45,569 nt of DNA from AV69 sp036498205 (GCA_036498205.1 DASXIC010000111.1:1-45569), one strand, 5' to 3'. Positions 17,800 to 26,639 are shown, numbered from the stretch's first letter. Notes: generated by a model from the sequence alone, not told the origin. Made by a program: numbers and translations.

Positions 17800-17958
17800 C
17801 AGTTTACGGCGTTCGTTTGCACCGGGACAAGCCTAAACGAAGCGGGTTCGCGCAAAAAATCGTCGCGAAACATTTTCGCCGCGTTACGATTTCGCCTCCT
17901 GCAAATGAGAACGCGAGATAAACTAGCCAATAGCCTGCAGGAACCGCTTCCTCGCCAA

Positions 17959-18576
17959 ATGAACGAATTTCACCACGTATTCATTCCGGCCCGTGAATCG
18001 CGGCGCACACTGCTTTTACTCCACGGGACCGGAGGGAATGAACGGGATCTACTGCCGCTGGGCCATGCAATTGATGAAGGGGCCGCATTGCTCAGCCCTC
18101 GAGGACAAGTTTTGGAAAATGGGGCTCCGCGCTATTTCCGACGACTCGCCGAAGGCATATTCGACGAAAAAGACGTAATCGCCCGCGCGCACGAACTCGC
18201 CGAGTTTATTACCGCTGCGATCAAGCGTTATTTGATCGACGAAACCGCTCTCGTAGCGATTGGCTATTCCAACGGCGCGAACATCGCCTCGGCCATGATA
18301 TTACTCGGGCTCGCGAGGTTCCGGAGGGCGATTCTCTTGCGGCCAATGGTTCCACTTTCGAATTCGCCCATGACGTTGTTACGGGACTTCCAACTTTTTC
18401 TCTCGAGAGGGCGTTTCGACTCCATTGCCAGTGTTGAGCAAGTGGAGGCCCTGGCCGAATTATTCCGTGAACGAGGCGCTGAAGTCGATGTGCAAACGCA
18501 GGAAAGCGGTCATGAATTGACGACGGCCGATGTGGCCGCCGCGCGTGAGTGGCTTGCAAGCACGGCCATCGCGTAG
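17959..18576 (+). CDS. Alpha/beta-hydrolase, carboxylesterase/YpfH type
   Basis: 205 residues from ATG 17959 (MNEFHHVFIPAR). An in-frame ATG at 17905 would add 18 residues without family character. The oxyanion segment LLLLHGTGGNERDL, the nucleophile elbow IGYSNGANIAS, an Asp in LSRGRFDSIAS and the His in QESGHELT give the full Ser-Asp-His triad of the phospholipase/carboxylesterase family, with a size typical of single-domain esterases. No signal peptide, so it acts in the cytoplasm on an unknown ester. It ends 16 bases before the DAHP synthase gene and probably shares its transcript. Confidence 0.82.
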   Translation: MNEFHHVFIPARESRRTLLLLHGTGGNERDLLPLGHAIDEGAALLSPRGQVLENGAPRYFRRLAEGIFDEKDVIARAHELAEFITAAIKRYLIDETALVAIGYSNGANIASAMILLGLARFRRAILLRPMVPLSNSPMTLLRDFQLFLSRGRFDSIASVEQVEALAELFRERGAEVDVQTQESGHELTTADVAAAREWLASTAIA

Positions 18577-18592
18577 GAAAGAGACTCCCGCC

Positions 18593-19597
18593 ATGCTTGT
18601 TGTAATGAACGCTAATGCGACCGAGGCCGAAATCGCCGCGGTCGTGCGCGTGATCGAGTCTCTCGGTCTCCGTCCCCATACCTTGCCTGGTGCAACCCGA
18701 ACCGCCATCGGCATCACCGGCAATAAAGGGGCCGTTGATCTGCGGCATTTCGAGAATTTGCCTGGCGTGGCGGAAGCGATCCGGGTAAGCAAACCCTACA
18801 AACTGATCACCCTCGATCTGCAGCCGGACCGCACGATTGTCGACATCGGCGGCGCAAAAATCGGAAATGGCTCGCTCGCCATTATTGCCGGGCCATGCGC
18901 CATTGAGACGCGCGAACAGGCCTTCAAAGTGGCGGAAGTTGTTAAAAACGCCGGCGCAAAATTTTTTCGGGGCGGCGCCTTTAAGCCGCGGACCTCTCCC
19001 TACGCATTCTCGGGTCTGGGCGAAGACGGGCTAAAAATCCTGGCGGAAGTTCGAGAGAAATTTGGGTTGAAGATTGTAAGCGAAGCCCTGGATGAAGCCG
19101 GAGTCGATCTGGTGGAAAAATATGCGGATATGGTCCAGATCGGCGCACGCAACATGCAGAATTACACTCTCTTGAAGCGCGTAGGGCGCTCCAGCCTTCC
19201 CGTTTTGCTGAAGCGGGGTATGGCCGCCACTCTGGAGGAATGGTTGCTGGCGGCCGAGTACATCATGGCTGAAGGGAACTATCAGATTGTCCTGTGCGAA
19301 CGAGGGGTCCGCACCTTCGCGCAGCACACGCGCAACACGCTCGATCTCGCCGCGGTGCCGGCGGTGCGCCGAATCTCACATTTGCCAGTGATCGTCGATG
19401 CGTCGCACGGTACCGGAAAAAGCTACATGGTTACTCCGCTCGCGCGCGCAGGAGTTGCGGTCGGAGCGGATGGATTAATGATCGAAGTGCATTGTAAACC
19501 GGAGGAAGCCCTCTCCGACGGCGCGCAGGCGCTCACGCTCGACGAGTTCGAGCAAATGACGAAGGAAGTCCGCGCCATTCACGAGGTGATCAGTTAA
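18593..19597 (+). CDS. aroF: 3-deoxy-7-phosphoheptulonate (DAHP) synthase, type I-beta
   Basis: 334 residues from ATG 18593, preceded by AGGAAAGAG as ribosome-binding site. The first ~70 residues (MLVVMNANATEAEIAAVVRV) form the ferredoxin/ACT-like N-terminal domain seen in I-beta enzymes with feedback control. The TIM-barrel core follows, with IIAGPCAIET, FFRGGAFKPRTSPYAFSGLG, QIGARNMQNYTLL, LLKRGMAATLEEWL, LCERGVRTF and the metal-binding VDASHGTGKS. It condenses PEP with erythrose-4-phosphate, the first step of the shikimate pathway that feeds the nearby convergent trpEG. An upstream GTG-type extension to 18530 overlaps the esterase and lacks family character. Confidence 0.95.
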   Translation: MLVVMNANATEAEIAAVVRVIESLGLRPHTLPGATRTAIGITGNKGAVDLRHFENLPGVAEAIRVSKPYKLITLDLQPDRTIVDIGGAKIGNGSLAIIAGPCAIETREQAFKVAEVVKNAGAKFFRGGAFKPRTSPYAFSGLGEDGLKILAEVREKFGLKIVSEALDEAGVDLVEKYADMVQIGARNMQNYTLLKRVGRSSLPVLLKRGMAATLEEWLLAAEYIMAEGNYQIVLCERGVRTFAQHTRNTLDLAAVPAVRRISHLPVIVDASHGTGKSYMVTPLARAGVAVGADGLMIEVHCKPEEALSDGAQALTLDEFEQMTKEVRAIHEVIS

Positions 19598-19727
19598 GCG
19601 CGGGCGGCGTCTTAATAATTTTGAATGAGTGTAACCACGGCGCGCTATCGTAGTACCGAGTAAGACAAACGCCCCGACGGCGCGAAATATCTACACGAAA
19701 CAATTAAAATTTGCGGGTAACACTGGC

Positions 19728-20291
19728 CTAAAGCGTCAGGAAATTGGCCAGCAGCTTGGTTCCATCCCTCGTCAGGATGGATTCGGGATGAAATTGCACG
19801 CCGTAGATTGGCAGGGAGCGATGTGTTAATCCCATGATCTCGCCATCGTCGGACTCAGCCACGATCGTTAGAGAATCCGGCAGACTTTCGCGTTTCACTA
19901 CCAGTGAATGATACCGGGTCGCCTCGAACGGCTGCCCCAAATTTTGAAACACGCCTTTCCCATTATGTGTGATCGCAGATGTCTTGCCGTGCATTAATTT
20001 GGGAGCACGGACGATTTCAGCCCCGAAAACTTCGCCAATGCACTTATGGCCGAGACATACGCCCAAAATCGGAATACGGGCCCCGAATTGGCGAATTATT
20101 TCGCAGCTGATACCGGCATCCCCTGGACGGCCGGGTCCTGGCGAAATGCAAATGCGTTCCGGTTTACATTGTCCAATCTCGGCGGGTCCGATCTGGTCAT
20201 TTCGTTTTACCAGGACTTCTACGCCGAGGTTCCCAAAAATCTGCGCCAGATTATAGGTGAACGAGTCGTAGTTATCGATCAACAGCAGCAT
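19728..20291 (-). CDS. trpG: Anthranilate/aminodeoxychorismate synthase glutamine amidotransferase (TrpG/PabA)
   Basis: 187 residues, a standard class I amidotransferase subunit. Motifs are LLIDNYDSFTYNL at the start, SPGPGRPGDAG, the nucleophile elbow with Cys79 in ILGVCLGH, and the His-Glu pair in VQFHPESIL. It releases ammonia from glutamine for TrpE. The residue after GVCLGH is Lys83 (codon AAG) where most family members have Gln, a position expected to contact the glutamine substrate. The start overlaps the trpE end by 20 bases, so the subunits are coupled. The same subunit may also serve folate synthesis. Confidence 0.93.
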   Translation of the reverse strand: MLLLIDNYDSFTYNLAQIFGNLGVEVLVKRNDQIGPAEIGQCKPERICISPGPGRPGDAGISCEIIRQFGARIPILGVCLGHKCIGEVFGAEIVRAPKLMHGKTSAITHNGKGVFQNLGQPFEATRYHSLVVKRESLPDSLTIVAESDDGEIMGLTHRSLPIYGVQFHPESILTRDGTKLLANFLTL

Positions 20292-21771
20292 TTTGTTTCG
20301 CCTTCTCGATTGCAGTTAAGACAGCCATCGCTTTTCCTTCGCTCTCCGCACGTTCCCGCACCGGCTTGGAATCGGCCACGATTCCGGCCCCGGCTTGTAC
20401 AAATGCCTTACCGTTCTTTAAGACGACAGAACGCAGGGCAATGCAGCTATCGCAGTTTCCGTCGAAACCAAACCAGCCAACCGTGCCGGCATAGAATCCC
20501 CGACGCGATTTCTCCAGCTCGGCGATAATTTGCATTGCGCGAATCTTGGGCGCGCCCGAAACCGTGCCGGCGGGGAAGGTGGCGCGAAACGCATCGTAGG
20601 CATTGAGTCCGTCGCGCAGTTGCGCGCGTACATGCGACACGATGTGCATGACATGACTGTAACGCTCAATCGTCATCTGCTCGGTTACCTGCACGCTTCC
20701 GAATTCCGCGACACGGCCAAGATCGTTTCGCGCAAGATCGATTAGCATCACGTGCTCGGCCAGCTCCTTGGGGTCGGCAAGTAGCTCGCGAGCGTTTGTT
20801 TCATCCGAGATTGGATCGATGCCGCGGGGGCGCGTGCCGGCAATCGGGCGAATTTCGGCAACCCGATCGCGAACGCGCACGTGCAATTCCGGCGAACTGC
20901 CAAGCGCACAAAACTCGTCGCCGAAGTTCAGCAAGAACATGTAAGGCGACGGATTGCCAAAGCGGAGCTGCCGGTAAAGATCCAGCGGATCGGCCGAATA
21001 TTCCGATTCGAAGCGTTGCGAAAGCACGACCTGAAAAATATCGCCGTCGGCGATGTATTCTTTGGCGCGCTCGACCATCTCCTCGAAATTGTTTGTGTTG
21101 CTGGTAATGTTGATCGGAGCCGATCTACTCCAGGAGGCGGACATGGGACCCAGGTGTGATGGGGTGGAAAGCTTCGCAATCACCTGATGAATTTGATTGC
21201 ACGCTTCATCATAGGCCGCGTCGGGTTTCTGGCTGCGCAGGTCGGCGAGGACGATTGCGCGGATCGTTCGGAACCGATGATCGAAAACAATCAGCGTTCC
21301 CGCGACCATGAACATCATTTCCGGCAAGCCCAAATCGTCTCGCGGATGCACTGTTGCTTTTGACTCAAAGAAGCGAATCAAATCGTAGCCGAGAAATCCA
21401 ACAGCGCCCCCGTGAAAATGCGGTATGTCGTCTCGGGGAATGAAACGAAATGATGCGAGAACCTTCTCCAGTTCCCTTAGCGGATCGGCGATACTGCGAA
21501 CGGCACTTTCAACGCCATTTTCCTCAATCGCGATTTCACCACCGCGCGAACGGAGTAAAACCAGCGGATCGGTACCGATGAAAGAGAAACGGCCCGATTC
21601 TTCGTTGCGCTCTGCTGATTCGAAAAGAAAAGAATGTCCCTCGCGGCGAAGCTTTCCAAAGGCGGAGACAGGTGTCTCCACATCGCTGATGATCTCGGTC
21701 ACAACCGGGATCAGATTGCCGTGGGAAGCGAGCCCGCGGAGTTCTGGCAACGATGGACGGACGGCTATCAT
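20272..21771 (-). CDS. trpE: Anthranilate synthase component I (TrpE)
   Basis: 499 residues from ATG 21771 (MIAVRPSLPELRGL). The longer frame to 21843 was rejected because it runs into the tRNA gene. The N-terminal feedback region has FLFESAE, matching the tryptophan-binding LLES element. The chorismate-binding core shows NPSPYMFLLNF, GSSPELHVRV, RPIAGTRPRG, LIDLARNDLGRV and GTVSGAPKIRAM, with the PIAGT motif characteristic of TrpE rather than PabB. It converts chorismate and ammonia to anthranilate, the first step of tryptophan synthesis. It overlaps trpG and lies 30 bases downstream of a tRNA-Gly gene. No leader peptide with Trp codons was seen. Confidence 0.95.
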   Translation of the reverse strand: MIAVRPSLPELRGLASHGNLIPVVTEIISDVETPVSAFGKLRREGHSFLFESAERNEESGRFSFIGTDPLVLLRSRGGEIAIEENGVESAVRSIADPLRELEKVLASFRFIPRDDIPHFHGGAVGFLGYDLIRFFESKATVHPRDDLGLPEMMFMVAGTLIVFDHRFRTIRAIVLADLRSQKPDAAYDEACNQIHQVIAKLSTPSHLGPMSASWSRSAPINITSNTNNFEEMVERAKEYIADGDIFQVVLSQRFESEYSADPLDLYRQLRFGNPSPYMFLLNFGDEFCALGSSPELHVRVRDRVAEIRPIAGTRPRGIDPISDETNARELLADPKELAEHVMLIDLARNDLGRVAEFGSVQVTEQMTIERYSHVMHIVSHVRAQLRDGLNAYDAFRATFPAGTVSGAPKIRAMQIIAELEKSRRGFYAGTVGWFGFDGNCDSCIALRSVVLKNGKAFVQAGAGIVADSKPVRERAESEGKAMAVLTAIEKAKQNAAVDR

Positions 21772-21801
21772 AGTTGGGCCGAGGACCCCGCTGCAATCAA
21801 G

Positions 21802-21873
<72 letters not shown>

Positions 21874-21997
21874 GCAAGCGGATTGGAATAATCGCCGGAG
21901 CAGGGGGAGGCGCAACTATTTTCCACTGGGACAAAATGGCAGCGCTTCCCATCTTTTTTTGAATCTGAACTGGCTTTCCACCGCATCTCATCAGCAA

Positions 21998-22717
21998 ATG
22001 AAACCTATGAAAGCATTAGTTCTCGGCAGCGTCGCTTCGTTTGGGATAGCGCTGGCCGTTTTGGCGCAAACTCCTACGCCGCCTACGGTTGGTTCTCCAG
22101 CCCCACCCATGCCGGTTTCGCCGGCGGCCACGCCCCTGCCAGCAGCTGTGACTACTCCCTCGGTGTCAGCGGCCATCTCGGCCCCTCCTGCGGTAAGCCC
22201 CTCCGCCACCAACGAGTTTGCCGACAAAATCAAGAGCAGGGTCGATCGGAAATTCAGAAAGGGCGTCCACATCAAAGTGGGTGATGACGACGAATCGGTC
22301 GGCGTTCGCGACCATGGATCAACCGATGACTTTCCGCTGGCAGCGATCCCAATAGCAATCATCGCGATGCTCTCCGTCTTCGGCGCGCCAGTCGCCATCG
22401 TGGCGGTGATCATGTTGATCAGTTGGGCCAAAACGCGCTCGTTGCATCGTACCGTCCGCGCCATGGTTGAAAAAGGCCAGCCGGTTCCACCCGAACTGCT
22501 CGCGTCCCCTGCGGGAGCACCGTTGCGACCGTGGTATGACCTGCGTCGCGGGATCGTCCTTCTGGCTGTCGGATTCGGTGTGGTGATGTTCTTCGGAATC
22601 AGCGCCGGTTGGGACAACGGGGTGTGGGCGCTTGGGTTGATCCCGGGCCTTATCGGGCTCGGTTATATCCTCGCCTGGCGGCTTGCTAATAAGCACGCGA
22701 ACGGGTTCAAAATGTGA
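21998..22717 (+). CDS. DUF6249-domain membrane protein, upstream of an ECF sigma factor
   Basis: 239 residues from ATG 21998 (MKPMKALVLGSVASFGIAL, a signal peptide); ATG 22007 or 21959 are alternatives. After cleavage there is a long Pro/Ala/Ser/Thr linker (about residues 22-70), a charged segment with KSRVDRKFRKGVHIKVGDDDE, then a DUF6249-like C-terminus with a TM segment (AAIPIAIIAMLSVFGAPVAIVAVIMLISW), the cytosolic VRAMVEKGQPVPPELL, and two further TM segments. The function is unknown. Its stop is followed at once by the sigma-factor gene, so it is probably part of the same signalling operon. Confidence 0.72.
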   Translation: MKPMKALVLGSVASFGIALAVLAQTPTPPTVGSPAPPMPVSPAATPLPAAVTTPSVSAAISAPPAVSPSATNEFADKIKSRVDRKFRKGVHIKVGDDDESVGVRDHGSTDDFPLAAIPIAIIAMLSVFGAPVAIVAVIMLISWAKTRSLHRTVRAMVEKGQPVPPELLASPAGAPLRPWYDLRRGIVLLAVGFGVVMFFGISAGWDNGVWALGLIPGLIGLGYILAWRLANKHANGFKM

Positions 22718-22718
22718 T

Positions 22719-23252
22719 GTGGAGCTGACCGATGCCGATCTGCTCGCACGAGTTCTTGTTGATGGCGACCAGCACGCTTTTGGCGAGCTGGTTCGTCGTC
22801 ATCAGTCGCCCGTGCGCGGTCTTCTCCGGCAACTCACCCGCACCGATCTCGAACTGGCCGACGATCTCGCCCAGGAGACTTTCATTCGGGCTTATAAAAA
22901 CATTCGTAGCTTTCGAGGCGAAGCGAAGTTTTCGACCTGGCTTTATCGAATCGCCTACAACGTTTTTCGCGACGATGCTCGCAAAAGAAAAGAACTCGTC
23001 GGAATTGATGAGGCGAAGTTGCAATCGGAAGCGGATCCGCAAACAGCCGATCCGGGATTACGTCACGATCTTATGAGCGCCCTGGCTGCCCTCCCTTTGC
23101 ACGAGCGGAGCGCAATCGTACTGTGCTGTCAGAATGGTTTGTCGCACGATGAAGCCGCGCGAGTGCTGGAAATCCCGCTTGGAACTGTCAAAACGAATGT
23201 GTTGCGCGGACGTGAGAAATTGAAGAAAATGCTTTCAGCCTGGGCACCGTAA
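22719..23252 (+). CDS. ECF-family RNA polymerase sigma factor
   Basis: 177 residues from GTG 22719 (VELTDADLLARVLVDG); the frame is open to a TTG at 22683, which overlaps the previous gene more. Region 2 is visible as AFGELVRRHQSPVRGLLRQL, DLAQETFIRAYKNIRSFRGEAKFSTWLYRIAYN. Region 4 is LPLHERSAIVLCCQNGLSHDEAARVLEIPLGTVKTNVLRGREKL. This is a typical RpoE/SigW-like ECF factor that redirects RNA polymerase in response to envelope stress. The stop and the next ATG overlap (TAATG), so it is coupled to the small membrane protein that follows. Confidence 0.9.
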   Translation: MELTDADLLARVLVDGDQHAFGELVRRHQSPVRGLLRQLTRTDLELADDLAQETFIRAYKNIRSFRGEAKFSTWLYRIAYNVFRDDARKRKELVGIDEAKLQSEADPQTADPGLRHDLMSALAALPLHERSAIVLCCQNGLSHDEAARVLEIPLGTVKTNVLRGREKLKKMLSAWAP

Positions 23253-23593
23253 TGAACGAACCACCGGTCACGGAAGATTGGCTTGATGTGCGACTCCGAG
23301 AGGAAGCGCCTTACATCGATGATGCTGGCTTCAGCAAACGCGTCGTGACGAAGCTGCCCGACCGGCGTTCGCTGCGGACACAGCGTGCGGTTATTATTTT
23401 CCTCGCCGCAGTTTTTTCAGTTGTTATCGCGTATTTCGCGTCTGGCGAAGGCTGGTTTGTGCGCGAAGCGGTAGCGCGCGCTCTGACTTTGTCTCCGCTG
23501 CTGGTTCTGGGTTCAGCGGCGGCGTGCGGGCTTTTGCTCAGCGCAGCCGGGCTCTGGGCCGCGCTTGCGCGCGGGCGGGGTCAGGCCACCTAG
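23252..23593 (+). CDS. Probable membrane anti-sigma factor partner
   Basis: 113 residues. A hydrophilic N-terminus of ~45 residues (DWLDVRLREEAPYIDDAGFSKRV) precedes two TM helices, AVIIFLAAVFSVVIAYFA and LLVLGSAAACGLLLSAAGLW. It has no zinc-finger CxxC motif, so it is not a ZAS-type protein. Its start codon overlaps the sigma-factor stop, the usual arrangement for anti-sigma factors, and the size and topology fit a short membrane inhibitor. The role is inferred from context only. Confidence 0.6.
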   Translation: MNEPPVTEDWLDVRLREEAPYIDDAGFSKRVVTKLPDRRSLRTQRAVIIFLAAVFSVVIAYFASGEGWFVREAVARALTLSPLLVLGSAAACGLLLSAAGLWAALARGRGQAT

Positions 23594-23640
23594 GCGGTCC
23601 CCGTGAACGAGTCGTTGGTGCCGAGATTTTCGCCGTCGTT

Positions 23641-24576
23641 TTAGCTCGCAACGCGCAAGAGTTCGCGCGCCGTTTTCACGTCCGCCGCGATCTGTTCCCG
23701 AAGCGCTTCGACGGTGCCAAATTTTCGCTCGGGTCGCAGGAACTTCACAAACTGCACCTCGATGTCTTCACCGTAAATATCGCGACGAAAGTCGAGCAGA
23801 TGCACCTCAATCAATCGCTCGGGTTCGTCCGCGGAAATCGTGGGACGAAATCCGACATTCACGAGCCCATGGTGCAAGACGCCACCAAGCCAGGCCTCGA
23901 CCAGATAAACGCCGTTGGGCGGGAATTGCTCGCTGTGTGCGCTCAAGTTCGCCGTCGGAAAACCGATCTGGCGACCGAGCTTTGAGCCTTCTTTAACCGT
24001 TCCGAGAATAGTGTAGTCCCGTCCGAGCATTTTTGCGGCACGAGCGAAATCGCCCTCTTCAACCGCAGCCCGGATTGCCGTGCTGCTGACAACTGTTCCA
24101 TTCGCTTTTACCGGCGGAATAGCGATGACGTTGAAATCGTATCGGGTTCCCAATTCCCGAAGCAGGTCGAGATTGCCCGCCCGATTTTTCCCGAACGACC
24201 ACTCGTGGCCGACACAAATCTCCCGGAGCGGGTTTGCGTTCTCAACCAGACCCACGACAAAATCCCGGGGCGGCGTTGCGGCGAATTCCTTATCGAATTT
24301 GAGAAGGAGAAGATGTGCTACGCCAAGTCTGCGGATTAACCCGATTTTATGCTGGGTGGCGGTCAGTAAATGGGGCGCGTTTTGTGGTCGCAATACCTTG
24401 ACCGGGTGTGGATCAAAGGTCAGCACCACTGGAGTGCCATCTTCGGAATGGGCATGGCGGGCCGATGTGGAGATCACCGCCTGATGACCGAGATGCACTC
24501 CGTCAAAGACACCGATTGCAAGAAAAACCGGGCCGGTGAGCTGAGCCAACTCAGCGATGGAATGAAGAATTTCCAT
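23641..24576 (-). CDS. ribF: Bifunctional riboflavin kinase / FAD synthetase RibF
   Basis: 311 residues, standard RibF length. The N-terminal adenylyltransferase domain has the nucleotidyl-transferase motif IGVFDGVHLGHQAV and VGHEWSFGKNRAG, with VVSSTAIRAAVEEG as its second motif. The C-terminal riboflavin kinase domain has GSKLGRQIGFPTANL and NVGFRPTI. It makes FMN and FAD from riboflavin. It is the last gene of the nusA operon, 9 bases after truB, a common bacterial arrangement. No FMN riboswitch was seen. Confidence 0.95.
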   Translation of the reverse strand: MEILHSIAELAQLTGPVFLAIGVFDGVHLGHQAVISTSARHAHSEDGTPVVLTFDPHPVKVLRPQNAPHLLTATQHKIGLIRRLGVAHLLLLKFDKEFAATPPRDFVVGLVENANPLREICVGHEWSFGKNRAGNLDLLRELGTRYDFNVIAIPPVKANGTVVSSTAIRAAVEEGDFARAAKMLGRDYTILGTVKEGSKLGRQIGFPTANLSAHSEQFPPNGVYLVEAWLGGVLHHGLVNVGFRPTISADEPERLIEVHLLDFRRDIYGEDIEVQFVKFLRPERKFGTVEALREQIAADVKTARELLRVAS

Positions 24577-24585
24577 CTCTCTTGA

Positions 24586-25311
24586 TCATGCTCCGCGCAT
24601 TCGCGAAACTTCTGGCAAGGAAAGCACACGCGCGATGATATCCGCCGGTTCGGAAGTTTTGAGACTTTCGACCGAGATGGCATTGGCCACGTCGAAACGA
24701 CCTGATTTTACCCGCCGGAGTTTGCTCAAGTGCGCGCCGCACCCCAGGGCTGTTCCGATATCATGAGCGTACGTACGAACGTAGAAACCCTTGCTGCAAA
24801 TAACGCTAAAATCGATTTCGGGCAGCCTGACTCCATCGATCGAATATCGATAGACGTGCACTAGCCGTGGCTCTCGCTCGACCGTTTTCCCCTGGCGCGC
24901 CAATTTGTAGAGCGGCACTCCGCCTTGTTTAATCGCAGAGACCATTGGCGGTGTTTGGTAAAAATCGCCGCGGAATTCCGCAAACGCAGCTCGAATGGCG
25001 TTGTCCGTTAGCGCCGGGACCTGCTTCGTTTCGATCACTTCGCCTTCTCGATCCTGCGTGCTAGTCGCCACGCCCAAGGTCATGGTTCCGGAATATTCTT
25101 TGTCCTCCGCCATGAGCAGGTCTTGAATTTTAGTGCCGCGGCCAAGGGTGAGGAGAAGGAGCCCGGTTGCGATTGGATCCAGCGTTCCGCAATGCCCAAC
25201 CTTTTTAATCTGCAATCGTCGCCGTAATAGCGCGACAACGTCATGCGAAGTCATCCCGGCCGCCTTATCCACGAGCAGGACGCCGTCAGGTGTTCCGTCG
25301 GATAAATTCAC
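24586..25311 (-). CDS. truB: tRNA pseudouridine(55) synthase TruB
   Basis: 241 residues from GTG 25311 (VNLSDGTPDGVLLVDKAAG). The longer frame to 25395 is read wholly from inside nrnA and has no family similarity. Motifs are GVLLVDKAAGMTSHDVV, the catalytic aspartate in GHCGTLDPIATGLL, and KEYSGTMTLG, with the SKGFYVRTYAHDIG box later. It isomerises U55 of the tRNA T loop. The start overlaps the nrnA end by 26 bases. Confidence 0.93.
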   Translation of the reverse strand: MNLSDGTPDGVLLVDKAAGMTSHDVVALLRRRLQIKKVGHCGTLDPIATGLLLLTLGRGTKIQDLLMAEDKEYSGTMTLGVATSTQDREGEVIETKQVPALTDNAIRAAFAEFRGDFYQTPPMVSAIKQGGVPLYKLARQGKTVEREPRLVHVYRYSIDGVRLPEIDFSVICSKGFYVRTYAHDIGTALGCGAHLSKLRRVKSGRFDVANAISVESLKTSEPADIIARVLSLPEVSRMRGA

Positions 25312-26266
25312 ACGCCTTCTCCACGATTTTTTGCGACACGTCAGCCAGGCTACCACGGACACGAGCACCGGCGGCAAGGGTATGACCGCCGCCACCGAAG
25401 CTCTGGCAGATCGCGCAAACGTCCACCGCTGGGTTCTTGGAGCGCATACTCACACGTACTTTGCCCTCCGCAAGCTCCTCAAAAAAGATCGCGACGATCA
25501 CGCCTCGAATCGCTCGCAAATGATCGATCAAGCCCTCATTATCTTCCGGAAGCGCCCCGACCGATTGTGCGGTCGCCTGGCTCAGGCTGAACCAGGCGAG
25601 CTTGTCGTCGCAACCGAACTGCATGGTCGTGAGTAATTCACGCAGCAGATCCATTCTGCGTTTCGGATAATTCTCGTAGAGGAGTTGACTCAACCGGCCT
25701 ACATCGACACCAGCCCGAACAAGTTCGCCCGCAATTTCGAACGTGCGCGCGGTCGTATTTGGGTATTGAAATGAGCCGGTATCGGTGGAAATCGCCGCAT
25801 ACAGATTTTCGGCGACAGCGGTACCGATCGGAAACTTCTCCGCCTTCATCAACTCGAACAAGATCTGACCAGTTGCGGGTGCAATGGGATCGATATAGAC
25901 GAGATCCCCGTATCCGGGATTGCTCGGATGATGATCAACATTGATCCAGAGCTTCGCGGTTCGGACGGCAGCTGCCGCGGTCCCGAGGCGATTCTGTGTC
26001 GCAGTGTCGAGCGCGATCGCGACATCGAACTCCTCGCCGATAGCGGAGGGCCGAGTCAGAATTTGAGCGCCGGAAAGAAAACTGTATTTCTCCAGCATCC
26101 CTTCTTCGTTCCAGGCGCGAACTTCCTTGCCCATTTCCTTTAGCGCCAGGGCAAGAGCCAGGGTACTGCCCAAGGCATCACCGTCGGGCCGAACATGGCT
26201 GAGGACGGCAAACTTTTTATTGTCGCGCAGGGCGCGGCCGATCTCGGCGAAACTGTTTCTGTTCAC
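25286..26266 (-). CDS. nrnA: DHH-family NrnA-like oligoribonuclease / pAp phosphatase
   Basis: 326 residues with the DHH phosphoesterase motifs: SHVRPDGDALGSTLAL, ALDTATQNRLG, the DHH triplet in WINVDHHPSNPGYGD, and TDTGSFQYPNTTA. The C-terminal DHHA1 domain has VRVSMRSKNPAVDVCAICQSFGGGGHTLAAGA. It degrades short RNAs to mononucleotides and dephosphorylates pAp. It sits between rbfA and truB as in Firmicutes and many other phyla, overlapping rbfA in ATGA fashion and truB by 26 bases. Confidence 0.92.
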   Translation of the reverse strand: MNRNSFAEIGRALRDNKKFAVLSHVRPDGDALGSTLALALALKEMGKEVRAWNEEGMLEKYSFLSGAQILTRPSAIGEEFDVAIALDTATQNRLGTAAAAVRTAKLWINVDHHPSNPGYGDLVYIDPIAPATGQILFELMKAEKFPIGTAVAENLYAAISTDTGSFQYPNTTARTFEIAGELVRAGVDVGRLSQLLYENYPKRRMDLLRELLTTMQFGCDDKLAWFSLSQATAQSVGALPEDNEGLIDHLRAIRGVIVAIFFEELAEGKVRVSMRSKNPAVDVCAICQSFGGGGHTLAAGARVRGSLADVSQKIVEKACEFIRRNT

Positions 26267-26613
26267 GCCTCGTTTTCGCGTGGCGGCGTCTCGATCTCCT
26301 GCATGATTTCGATTACCCGGGTGCCGCGCTCAATCGAATCGTCTAGGTGGAAAATGAGATGAGGCGTGTATTTCAGAACGACGTTTTTCGCCAGCGCCGA
26401 TTGCAGAGCGGCCCGATGCGCCTCAAGCTCGTTAATCACAGTCGGACCCGACGTACCCAGGACACTGACAAAAACGTGCGCGTTTTTCAGATCGGACGTG
26501 ACGTCCACCTGGTTAATGCTAACGAGCCCGGTCCCAAAGGTGATTTCTCTCGTAATAATTCCGCTGAGTTCGCGTTTGAGCAGTTCGTTGACGCGCAATA
26601 ATCGATGTTTCAT
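26263..26613 (-). CDS. rbfA: 30S ribosome-binding factor RbfA
   Basis: 116 residues with the family pattern RLLRVNELLKRELSGIITREI at the start, the KH-like body VSINQVDVTSDLKNAHVFVSVLG, and YTPHLIFHLDDSIERGTRV near the end. It helps 16S rRNA 5'-end maturation and cold growth. It lies between infB and nrnA, with its stop overlapping the nrnA ATG. A 6-bp hairpin 9 bases before its ATG includes the GAGG ribosome-binding site. Confidence 0.94.
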   Translation of the reverse strand: MKHRLLRVNELLKRELSGIITREITFGTGLVSINQVDVTSDLKNAHVFVSVLGTSGPTVINELEAHRAALQSALAKNVVLKYTPHLIFHLDDSIERGTRVIEIMQEIETPPRENEA

Positions 26614-26621
26614 CTGTGTCT

Positions 26622-26639
26622 GCCTCGCTCTGTCGAGGC
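26622..26639 (-). promoter_or_regulatory. Hairpin sequestering the rbfA ribosome-binding site
   Basis: On the minus strand the RNA reads GCCTCG-ACAGAG-CGAGGC, a perfect 6-bp stem with a 6-base loop. The 3' arm contains GAGG, the only good Shine-Dalgarno sequence, placed 9 bases before the rbfA ATG at 26613. In the folded state translation of rbfA would be blocked. No U-run follows, so it is not a terminator. Control by temperature, ribosomes or a protein is inference. Confidence 0.45.

Noticed and set aside
23641..24576. FMN riboswitch controlling ribF
   Set aside because: ribF follows truB by 9 bases with no room for, or sign of, an RFN element.
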